A DNA stretch of 64,000 bases from the NCBI GenBank assembly GCA_022827095.1, contig JAJDTP010000004.1, forward strand, positions 310,001 to 374,000, in the 5' to 3' direction. Positions within the stretch are counted from its first letter, which is position 1. Each line of letters opens with the position of its first letter. Source of the DNA: Dehalococcoidia bacterium (GTDB taxonomy: Bacteria; Chloroflexota; Dehalococcoidia; Lucifugimonadales; UBA3495). A program made the position numbers and the translations under genes. Below, one piece after another: positions 17,841-24,834 of this stretch. The notes beneath the pieces are model-generated. The model searched no databases. It was given only the letters and a program-made list of their open reading frames with translations, and was not told where the DNA came from.

Positions 17841-17897
17841 ATCCCCGTCCCGGGCGTGTCTGATAGGAACGCCCGTCACAGTCCGGAGCACGTGCCA

Positions 17898-18620
17898 ATG
17901 ATTGCCTGTACCACCGCCCAGGCCGCTCAGGCTTTCTTCGACGCTGCCGACCGGCATTTCGAGGACGAGGAGCCGCTGCTGGCCTACGACAACCTGTGGA
18001 ACGCCGCCTCCCACGCCCTGACCGCCGTGGCTGATGCGCGGGGCTGGCCCACGGACGACCCGCAAGACCTGAGAACCGCCGCCGAACGCCTGGCCAAGGA
18101 GGCCAGCGACCACCACCTGCGCCACCAGTTCGCCGTGGCCCAGCAGTTCCGCGCCAGGTTCAACAACGGCTTCGTGGAGCGCCACCAACTGGCCGATTAC
18201 TGCCGCCTGATGCGGGAGTTCGTCGACCGCATGCTCGCCCTGCTGGATGCCTACGGGCAGGTCGTTCCCCAGTCTCCCCGTGAACATTCCCGGGCGGCGG
18301 ACGCATCGTTGCAATCCGCTGAGGCCGAGTTTGCGGCGGGTAAAATCACTGTCGGCTCGGACCGGCTGTGGCAGGCCTCTGTCCATGCGGTTACCGCCGT
18401 GGCCCGCCAGCGCGGTTGGCCCAGCGACGGCCACGCGGACGTGAAAGTCGCCGCTGACCGCCTCGCCGCCGGAGACACCGCCATCATCGCCGGCTTCTTC
18501 GCCGCCCAGCAGTTTCACGCCAACGCCACCCACGATTTCATGGAACCGGACGACTTCAGCCGCGGCCTTCCCCTGGCCCGGGATTTCGTACACCGGATGC
18601 TCTCCATGCTTGAGAACTGA
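17898..18620 (+). CDS. Internally duplicated helical protein (HEPN/PaREP1-like repeats)
   Basis: About 240 residues from the ATG at 17898 (GGAG ten bases upstream); a GTG at 17856 is an alternative. It consists of two related copies of about 110 residues. Each copy has an AEAEF/AADRHF helix, a LWxAxxHAxTAVAxxRGWP helix and then FxxAQQFxA. The LWNAASHALTAVA...RGWP pattern is like PaREP1/HEPN helical bundles, though no HEPN RxxxxH motif is seen in a convincing position. Two copies in one chain suggest a pseudo-dimer. It is likely cotranscribed with the membrane gene before it. Confidence 0.6.
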   Translation: MIACTTAQAAQAFFDAADRHFEDEEPLLAYDNLWNAASHALTAVADARGWPTDDPQDLRTAAERLAKEASDHHLRHQFAVAQQFRARFNNGFVERHQLADYCRLMREFVDRMLALLDAYGQVVPQSPREHSRAADASLQSAEAEFAAGKITVGSDRLWQASVHAVTAVARQRGWPSDGHADVKVAADRLAAGDTAIIAGFFAAQQFHANATHDFMEPDDFSRGLPLARDFVHRMLSMLEN

Positions 18621-18703
18621 CACTGGATCGTCCTTCCTCCGTTGCCGCCGCCGGCCCGTTGTGCCATAATCCTGCGCATCGGCCCGCCAACGGAGTATCG
18701 GCA

Positions 18704-19015
18704 ATGGTTGCCTCCGAGCTATACATCCTCTACGGCTTTCTCGCATTTATCTCCCTGTTGCTGGTTACGCTTATCGGCATCCCGTTGCGACAGTCCCGTG
18801 ACATTGGCGAGTTGAAAAGCATGATCCCCAGGATTGGACGCCTTGAAGACAGGATTGGACGCCTCGAAGAGCAGATGGGGACCGTTCGCGAACAACTGGC
18901 CGAGGTTCGGGGCTTGGTGGTGGCCATGCACGACCGGATGGACTTCCTCATGCGCCACCACCATGACGACGCCGGCCGCGTCGTGATAACCCCCGAAGAA
19001 GTCGCTACCAACTGA
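18704..19015 (+). CDS. Small one-helix membrane protein with coiled coil
   Basis: A 103-residue protein from the ATG at 18704 (an ATG at 18659 would add 15 residues). One N-terminal helix (LYILYGFLAFISLLLVTLIGI) is followed by a coiled coil with the repeat IGRLEDRIGRLEEQMGTVRE and a short polar tail. The layout is the same as its neighbour at 19116 and the gene at 9919. Function unknown. Confidence 0.55.
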   Translation: MVASELYILYGFLAFISLLLVTLIGIPLRQSRDIGELKSMIPRIGRLEDRIGRLEEQMGTVREQLAEVRGLVVAMHDRMDFLMRHHHDDAGRVVITPEEVATN

Positions 19016-19115
19016 GCGAGCTATTAGCGCCTTGTAGTTCCACACTGTAGGGCCGGCCCGAGTGGGTTTAGCCTGCCAATTCTCAACCATTTCTTTCAAC
19101 CATGCAGAGTCGATG

Positions 19116-19388
19116 ATGATTTCTCCCGCAGAATTCGCCCTTTTTGGCGCACTCCTTTTCGTCCTGGTCGTTTCGGCAGTGATTCTGGCGCTGCTGTGCT
19201 GGCGAGCTTTTGTCAATCCCAATCTTCTGGGTCGCGGGCTTCCCGAGCGCATCAACCATCAAGAGACGCGGATTACTCATCTCGAGAAGCGTGTCGCCGA
19301 CCAGGAAGCGGAGCTGGAAGTTCTGCGCCGGCAGGTGGACGAATTGAGCGAGCGGGTGTCCAACTTGTTCCGCTGGGAAACGCAGTGA
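19116..19388 (+). CDS. Small one-helix membrane protein with coiled coil
   Basis: About 90 residues from the ATG at 19116; in-frame starts exist at 19113 and 19062. An N-terminal hydrophobic segment (FALFGALLFVLVVSAVILALL) is followed by a heptad coiled coil (RITHLEKRVADQEAELEVLR). It closely parallels the preceding gene in layout but not in residues. Its end meets the convergent phage tail gene with only a few bases between. Confidence 0.5.
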   Translation: MISPAEFALFGALLFVLVVSAVILALLCWRAFVNPNLLGRGLPERINHQETRITHLEKRVADQEAELEVLRRQVDELSERVSNLFRWETQ

Positions 19389-19395
19389 TGTGTCG

Positions 19396-19821
19396 TCACC
19401 ACGTCCCCAGCGCTGCCGGCCCGTCCTGCCGGAACCTCGCTTCGAACCGCACCGGCTCGCCGGACGCGCTGCTGATCCGGTAGGACAGGCACACGAACCG
19501 GCCCGACACCCGACGCCGGCCCGGCCCATTGCCCGCCGGCCCGTACTCCACCGCCACTGCCATCCCGACGATGCCCGACAGCACCGCGTCCGGGCCGATG
19601 TCCGGCGTGTCGTCCCACCGGCCCGACAGGGTGAACTCCTGGGCGGTATCCGTTCCCGCCGCGGTCCGCGGCGTTGCGTCGTTCACGCCCGCGGCATCCC
19701 GCCCGGCCAGCTCCCGACCCAGCGGCCCGACCCGTTCCACCCATGGCGACAGGTCCCGCATCACCCCGCCGGCGTCCTCCACCGCGACGTAGCTGCGCCC
19801 CGCGCTCGAATATCCCGTCAT
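19396..19821 (-). CDS. Phage-like tail component
   Basis: A 141-residue protein starting MTGYSSAGRSYVAVEDAGGV. Beta-rich composition and the phrases LSPWVERVGPLGRELAGRDA and EFTLSGRWDDTPDIGPDAVL match small phage tail-tube-like proteins seen after head-tail connectors. It starts 3 bases after the connector gene's stop. The identity as tail protein rests mainly on position and on fold-like composition. Confidence 0.5.
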   Translation of the reverse strand: MTGYSSAGRSYVAVEDAGGVMRDLSPWVERVGPLGRELAGRDAAGVNDATPRTAAGTDTAQEFTLSGRWDDTPDIGPDAVLSGIVGMAVAVEYGPAGNGPGRRRVSGRFVCLSYRISSASGEPVRFEARFRQDGPAALGTW

Positions 19822-19823
19822 GC

Positions 19824-20678
19824 TCACACCCCCAGGACGGCAACGCGCCGGCGATACGGTCCCAGCAGCGCGCGAACCGCCGGGGATATTCCACACGCAT
19901 CTCCCCGACCATCGCCCTCTGGCAGCGTGAAAGGCGCCCCAAGCCGCTCCCGCCACCAGGCGGCGGCCTGCTGCAGGCACGCTTCGGTCACCGCGGACGG
20001 ATAGCGGTACACCGATACCCCCGAGCCCACGGCGTGCGTCGCCGGCGTGGCGCCGTTGACCCCGCGCTGCACCGCGAGCGTGATCGTCCCCTGCCCGTCG
20101 TCGGACACTGCCGTCACGTACATCTGCTCGTCGCCGATCCGCACCGTGTGGCCGGCCGACAACGCAACCGACGGTCCGTCGTCGGATGCGGCCACCGTGA
20201 TCGCATTGTCGGCCGGCGCCGCCTCCGCGCCTGACACCTGCAGCCCCGCGTCCTCCCGCACGTCGCCGTAGCCCCACGCGCCGGCGACGATCACCCCGCC
20301 CCGGCTCAGCGGGAACCGGCGCCCGCCGGCCGTGGCCACGATGCGCGTGTACGGCCGCCCGCCCGCTTCCGTGGGCGCGGCGTTCAACGGGTAGGCCAGC
20401 CAGTCGCCGGAGTTCCAGCCGACCCACCGACCCGTCGCGCCCTCGCGCACCCGCACCTCGGCGGCGGACACCAGGTCGCTCACGGCCAGGACCACCCGCC
20501 CCGTCCCGTCGAACCTGCGCTCTCCCGGCGTGACGAAAAAGTGTCGGTCGCAGTACCCGTCGATCCACCGTGACGCCGTTTCCAGCATCCCCAGCAACCG
20601 TTCGTCGTGTCCGTCGTCCGGCGTGTTCAGAAACGCCGGCGATTTCAGCGTCGTCAGGTCACCGTAAGCGTTGGGCAT
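19824..20678 (-). CDS. Phage head-tail connector protein (gp6-like)
   Basis: A 284-residue protein. The N-terminus AYGDLTTLKSPAFLNTPDDG then LLGMLETASRWIDGYCDRHF is characteristic of gp6-type head-tail connectors, in which a helix of this pattern packs on the portal side. The C-terminal segment EACLQQAAAWWRERLGAPF also fits. A Gly/Ala-rich beta domain is inserted between them (about residues 60-240), longer than in the minimal family. It follows the capsid gene after a repeat-bearing gap. Confidence 0.6.
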   Translation of the reverse strand: MPNAYGDLTTLKSPAFLNTPDDGHDERLLGMLETASRWIDGYCDRHFFVTPGERRFDGTGRVVLAVSDLVSAAEVRVREGATGRWVGWNSGDWLAYPLNAAPTEAGGRPYTRIVATAGGRRFPLSRGGVIVAGAWGYGDVREDAGLQVSGAEAAPADNAITVAASDDGPSVALSAGHTVRIGDEQMYVTAVSDDGQGTITLAVQRGVNGATPATHAVGSGVSVYRYPSAVTEACLQQAAAWWRERLGAPFTLPEGDGRGDACGISPAVRALLGPYRRRVAVLGV

Positions 20679-20703
20679 GGTTTATCTCCGCATGCATCCA
20701 GCC

Positions 20704-20767
20704 GTCATTCCGGCCTTGAGCCGGAATCCAGAAGGTGCTCTGGACTCCGGCTTTCGCCGGAGTGACG
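20704..20767. repeat. Palindromic repeat, GTCATTCCGGC family
   Basis: GTCATTCCGGC...GCCGGAATCCAG followed by CTGGACTCCGGC...GCCGGAGTGAC forms two nested hairpins. It occupies the gap between capsid and connector genes. A related element is at 53787-53830. Confidence 0.8.
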
Positions 20768-20785
20768 ACTTGGAGGATAGGCGCG

Positions 20786-22138
20786 CTACACCGTGATGTT
20801 GTACTGCAGCGCCGTGTGCGTCGCCGACGCCCGCGTCCCCGTCCGTTCCATGAAGGCCAGGCGCATACTCACCACCATGATGTTTTGCCGCTTCTGGATG
20901 TCCCGCATCGTCTCGATCATCAGCTCCCGCCGGAACCCCAGGCGCCACTGCGTCCGGTTCACCGCCAGCAGCCGGCCCTTGGTGTTGCTGGTTCCGGCAT
21001 CCGTAACCTTGCCGTCGGCGTCCGACTGCGCCATCTGCTCCGACACGATGACCGGGATGCCGTCCACCTGGGCCAGCTGCCCGTTGAGCAGCGTCGCCTG
21101 CGGGCCCAGCTTGTCCAGGGTGCGGAACTCGCTGATGGCCAGCGACTTGATGTAGGTGCCCACGTCCGCGATGTAGGCCAGCTCCGAAGGCCGCACCCCG
21201 TACTTGCCCAGCAGACCCCGCGCCTCGTTGAACATGTCCGCGCTGGGCGCGGCCCCGTGGTCGTTAGCCTGCGCCGCGTTGTCCACCAGCGGCAGGTGCA
21301 GCAGCCCGTCGAACCCGACCAGCCAGTGCGCCTTTCCTGCCGTGGACGCCGCGATGGTCGCCCCGTCGGCGTTGATGTTGTTCTGCAGCGTCGTGTCCGC
21401 GTTCAGCAGCACGTCGTCGATCACCTCCACGGCGTTGCGGACCAGCGTGCTACGCACCTCCGCCGCCATGGCGATCACCGCGTCTTCCTCCAGCGTCAGC
21501 GACCACGGAACCTCGGCCACCAACTCGTATGCCGTCAGCGTCTGCCGGCCGGTGGTCAGCGCCGTCTCCGTGGTCGCTGTGTTCTCCGTTCCCGGATACC
21601 AGGACACGTCGCCCAGTTGCAGCGGGATCTCGAAGGGATTGGTCGGCATGTCCACCCGGGTGAACAGGCCGGCCACCAGGGTATCCACGTTGATATCTGC
21701 CCACAGCGCGGCCGCCTCGCCGGTGGCGACGAGTTCATCGCCCGCGCCGGCGGTGGTGCTGTCCATGGCCGCCTTCAGGTTGGCCTGCCAGTCCTCCAGC
21801 GCCCGCGGATTCACGTCGCCCGGCTCGCGCTGCTGGGCGGCCAGCACGCTGCGCACGCAGGCCAGGTCCAGCGCGTCCATTCCCTGGTACTTGCCGAAGG
21901 GCACCCGCGGCCGGTCGCCGCCGCGTTCTCCGCCAGGACCCGCTCCGGAAAAACGGGCCAGCATGGCCTGCTTTTCACCGACCCGCTGCTTCTCGGTCAG
22001 CTCGCCGACGGCCCGGCTGAGCCTTTCGAGCTCTTCCCGCAACGGCGGCAGGTCCGCGTCCATCCGCTGCCGGTAGAACTCGCGCACCTCCGCAACCTCG
22101 TTCTTGATCGTCTCCAGTTCCCATGTCGAAAGCGTCAT
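20786..22138 (-). CDS. Phage major capsid protein (HK97-fold)
   Basis: About 450 residues from the ATG at 22138. The first about 70 residues are a coiled-coil scaffold-like region (TWELETIKNEVAEVREFYRQ). The body has the HK97 features: TRVDMPTNPFEIPLQLGD, then EVPWSLTLEEDAVIAMAAEV, a long helix, and a C-terminal region with GRLLAVNRTQWRLGFRREL, VSMRLAFMERTGT. Upstream is a prohead protease gene, the usual HK97 order. The scaffold part is probably cleaved by that protease in a working phage. Confidence 0.8.
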   Translation of the reverse strand: MTLSTWELETIKNEVAEVREFYRQRMDADLPPLREELERLSRAVGELTEKQRVGEKQAMLARFSGAGPGGERGGDRPRVPFGKYQGMDALDLACVRSVLAAQQREPGDVNPRALEDWQANLKAAMDSTTAGAGDELVATGEAAALWADINVDTLVAGLFTRVDMPTNPFEIPLQLGDVSWYPGTENTATTETALTTGRQTLTAYELVAEVPWSLTLEEDAVIAMAAEVRSTLVRNAVEVIDDVLLNADTTLQNNINADGATIAASTAGKAHWLVGFDGLLHLPLVDNAAQANDHGAAPSADMFNEARGLLGKYGVRPSELAYIADVGTYIKSLAISEFRTLDKLGPQATLLNGQLAQVDGIPVIVSEQMAQSDADGKVTDAGTSNTKGRLLAVNRTQWRLGFRRELMIETMRDIQKRQNIMVVSMRLAFMERTGTRASATHTALQYNITV

Positions 22139-22195
22139 ACCTTGCAAACTCCTCAAAAATCCTGTCCATCCTGTCCATCGATGTAAAATTCGTCC

Positions 22196-23008
22196 CTACG
22201 CCCGCAGCTCCCGCAGCAGCCCCACCACCTCGTCCAGAGAGCGGCCGGCCTCCGCCGGCTCCCGTTGCGATGCGATGGCCCCTTCCGCCAGCAGCGCCCC
22301 GCCGTTGGCCGGTACCGGCACCGCGCTGATCTCCAGCAACTCCTGCTCCAGGAACCGGATGCCCAGGAACGCGCCGTTCACCGGGTCGCGGCGCTCCTCG
22401 AAGCGCAGCGGCCGGAAGCCGACGGACACGCCCCGCTGGTAGCCCTGGCGGTACAGCCGCTCCACCTGGCCGGCAAACTCCGTGGGCGCGAACTCCAACC
22501 GCGCCCGCAGAGCCCGTCCGTCGCTCCACACCGCCTCCGCTCGTCCGATGGCCGGCTCGCCGTAGTCGTGGGCCCACAGCACCACCGGGTTGTCCCGGTA
22601 GGCGTCCAGCCGCCACCCCTCCGGCGCGACGGTATCGCCGTGCCGGTCCACCTCCCCCGTGGACGCCACGAACACCAGCGGCCCGGCCCCGGCCTTGTCG
22701 CTGCCATTACCGTCCCAAAACCGCTCATCCTGAGCGCGCCGAACCACCCAGGGATTGTCATTCCACGGAGTGTCATTGCGAGCGTAGCGTGGCAATCCCG
22801 TCGCCGCAGCCATTCCCGCACCCCGCTCATCCTGAGCCTGTCGAAGGACCCGCTTGCACACCACCGGCGCCTCGGCGACGCCCCGGCGGTACGCATCCAG
22901 CGCGGCCAGCAATGCCGCCCGTCCGTCGGGCAGACCCCGCGGCCCGCGCCAGCCGGCCGTGCGACCCGACCGCCGCGCCCCCGCGTCCATCATCGTCCTC
23001 ACCATCAT
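22196..23008 (-). CDS. HK97-family prohead protease carrying in-frame repeat elements
   Basis: About 270 residues from the ATG at 23008, preferred because GGCGGGAGGTTCGG precedes it and a terminator-like hairpin overlaps the longer frame. The protease core is GPLVFVASTGEVDRHGDTVA, then LWAHDY with the catalytic-type histidine, GVSVGFRP and LEISAVPVPAN, all matching HK97 proheads. Between an N-terminal helical part and this core, residues about 53-96 (22721-22850) are encoded by three short dispersed repeats and read RQAQDERGAGMAAATGLPRY, ending in ARND. The host frame is kept. Confidence 0.75.
   Translation of the reverse strand: MMVRTMMDAGARRSGRTAGWRGPRGLPDGRAALLAALDAYRRGVAEAPVVCKRVLRQAQDERGAGMAAATGLPRYARNDTPWNDNPWVVRRAQDERFWDGNGSDKAGAGPLVFVASTGEVDRHGDTVAPEGWRLDAYRDNPVVLWAHDYGEPAIGRAEAVWSDGRALRARLEFAPTEFAGQVERLYRQGYQRGVSVGFRPLRFEERRDPVNGAFLGIRFLEQELLEISAVPVPANGGALLAEGAIASQREPAEAGRSLDEVVGLLRELRA
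22721..22850. repeat. Cluster of three dispersed repeat elements inside the prohead protease gene
   Basis: CCGCTCATCCTGAGC at 22721, TGTCATTGCGAGCGTAGCGT at 22771 and CCGCTCATCCTGAGC at 22823 match intergenic repeats elsewhere (27597, 27630, 28635, 29783, 35023). Total insert length keeps the protein frame open. Confidence 0.8.
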
Positions 23009-23063
23009 CCGAACCTCCCGCCGGCGCAACCCGACGCCGGGGCAGTCCACCACCCGCTCACGC

Positions 23064-23108
23064 AAAAAGCCGGTGGACCCGACCCGCCATCAGGTCAGTC
23101 CACCGGCT
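23064..23108 (-). terminator. Rho-independent terminator-like hairpin upstream of the phage cassette
   Basis: Read on the minus strand, AGCCGGTGGAC, a 19-base loop and GTCCACCGGCT are followed by TTTTTGCG. It probably ends an upstream (now missing) transcript, or attenuates transcription into the cassette. Confidence 0.6.
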
Positions 23109-23227
23109 CTCGTCTCGCTTGATTTACTACAGCCTAGCGGCCCATCACGCCCACCGTCAACGCCACGGTGTCAGCAATCGGAAAATCGCAACCTCTCAGA
23201 TCGTCGTCGTTGCCGAGGTTGATATAA

Positions 23228-23675
23228 TTGCCCAGCGTAACTACGAAAGACAGCCCTCGAATTGGGGAACTCGGCTCGGAGACAGGGGAGCTTGACCGCG
23301 TAACTGGAGAGCTCAAGCCGGATGCAGGGGAGCTCGGGCCGGAAGTTCGGGAGTTCGCCCCCCGAAGTTGGGGAGCTCGGGCCGGAAGTTCGGGAGCTCT
23401 CCGCCCATCTCCAAGAGAGGATTGACCAACTTGGTCAATATCCACGCCGTGAGCGCGTACAAGTTATCATACACGAGATATGTTCACAGGAAAGATGGAC
23501 AACTTCTTCGGAGATTGCAAAATGCCTCAATTTCCAACAGGGGAACCTGACGAGAAATTATCTTTCTCCAATGGTAGAAAGTGGCCTGCTTGAACGACGC
23601 TTCCCGGAAAACCTCAATCATCCTCACCAAGCCTATCGCGCCGTTACGCCCCAGCTTACGCTTCCGCTGACGTAG
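23228..23675 (+). pseudogene. Remnant of an AlbA-type ATP-binding regulator: GEL repeats and winged helix, frameshifted
   Basis: From 23228 the frame reads PRIGELGSETGELDRVTGEL and continues with further GEL-type units. At 23358-23363 a run of six Cs breaks the frame; with five Cs it would continue as APEVGELGPEVREL into LGQYPRRERVQVIIHEICSQ and then RRFPENLNHPHQAYRAV. This GEL-repeat plus winged helix is the usual C-terminus of AlbA_2-domain proteins annotated as RecG-like or transcriptional regulators. The N-terminal AlbA/ATP-binding part is missing, so the gene is a remnant even if the C-run is a sequencing error. Confidence 0.7.
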
Positions 23676-23681
23676 AATTCC

Positions 23682-23750
23682 TCACAATTCCCCCTCCCCA
23701 GCCCGCGCCAAATTCAGCCCCAGCAGCCGCTCCAGCTCTCCCCGTCCGCC
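23682..23750 (-). pseudogene. Remnant duplicate of the restriction-modification gene 3' end
   Basis: On the minus strand the sequence reads GELERLLGLNLARAG with a stop soon after, close to DGEILERLLALNLERAG at the end of the MmeI-like gene (24835). DNA agreement covers about 45 bases, with one base deleted at GAGAGCTG versus GAAATACTG. It lies on the far side of the DUF3800 gene from the intact copy. Confidence 0.6.
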
Positions 23751-23932
23751 GGAGTGACCGGGCTGCAATTTCATACGCGATTGCCCTGCCGCGCCTGGAA
23801 AAGCCTTGACATCCTCAGCATTTATACGGCATCATTGGCGTAAGCGCGGAGTGGCCGGAGCACGCCGTCCTGCTTAAGGGACAGGCGCCGGACATAGCCG
23901 CGCCCCTGCATTTGCGCGACCGGCATCAGCAC

Positions 23933-24745
23933 CTACCAGTTGCCCAAGCGCACCGCGAATCGGGAAGGCGTTTCCCAACTGGCCTCCGTGACTTCTTTAG
24001 TCAGTAGCCGGTCCTCAGCAGCAACACCCAATCGACTTTTAACAAAGTTGACCAGTTCCCGTTTTTCTACGGCGCGCCGCGACGTCGTGCCGTAATAGCC
24101 GTTGGCGTCCTTCCAATCAAACTGCACGCAGCCCAGCAACACATCCACAATCTGCAAATAAACGGACATATCGGAAGTGGCGCGCAGGCAGCCTTTCACG
24201 GCCGGCACGGTACAGAGTACATCCTCAATATACACGGAGGAGTGGTCCGGTTTGTCCTGCAAATCCACGATGGCAAACACATCCCGGTTCAAGCGCTCCT
24301 GGAGCAATTCTCGTGCCAACTCAGCATACGCGTGCCATGTATCGTCGTTCCAGCGTGACAGGCTATAACATGGGTCAAGTCGGTCCATTATCAGAGCGTG
24401 AAACTGCGGTTCCGGGAAGGAAAAATAGAGGTTCAGCAAGTCGATGTATTGCTGGAGGTTGAAACGGCTGACTTCGCTGAACTTGTACTCGTGGTGGCGA
24501 GTTGAATGCATCAGCCGGTCTGTTTCCTGCAAAGTTGGCCCCTCAGCGCGCGATTGGATTTGCCTGCGGATGCGTTTCCGTTCCGCCATGCGGTCAGAAC
24601 TGAAATTAAAATGCAGACGGTAGAGACTATTGGTAATTGCCCTGGTGTCGGGAATCACCAATACCCCTATACCGTAAACGGGTTGTTGACGGCGCAGGCC
24701 GGAAAGTATGCCGGTTTCGTCAATGAACGCGGGGCAGATTTCCAT
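23933..24745 (-). CDS. DUF3800 family protein
   Basis: A 270-residue protein. It begins ICPAFIDETGILSG, the DETG opening of DUF3800, has LIMDRLDPCYSLS in the middle and LQIVDVLLGCVQFDWKDANG near residue 200. Such proteins have an RNase H-like fold and appear often beside restriction or toxin genes, though function is unproven. Here it lies between an intact MmeI-like gene and a duplicate 3' end of that gene. Local GC is below the window average. Confidence 0.7.
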   Translation of the reverse strand: MEICPAFIDETGILSGLRRQQPVYGIGVLVIPDTRAITNSLYRLHFNFSSDRMAERKRIRRQIQSRAEGPTLQETDRLMHSTRHHEYKFSEVSRFNLQQYIDLLNLYFSFPEPQFHALIMDRLDPCYSLSRWNDDTWHAYAELARELLQERLNRDVFAIVDLQDKPDHSSVYIEDVLCTVPAVKGCLRATSDMSVYLQIVDVLLGCVQFDWKDANGYYGTTSRRAVEKRELVNFVKSRLGVAAEDRLLTKEVTEASWETPSRFAVRLGNW

Positions 24746-24834
24746 TGCACCAGCATAAGCCCGCCGTTATTTCGCTGTCAACGGAATTGCGAACATATAG
24801 TCAACCAAAAACAGCGTATGTCTTCAGTACCTAA

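Noticed and set aside
20735-22186. 483-codon plus-strand frame over the capsid gene
   Set aside because: Antisense to a clear capsid protein; His/Arg/Gln-rich composition and no ribosome site.
23806-23830. TTGACA with TATACG downstream at 23806
   Set aside because: The spacing is about 11 bases, too short for a promoter, and no gene follows on the plus strand.
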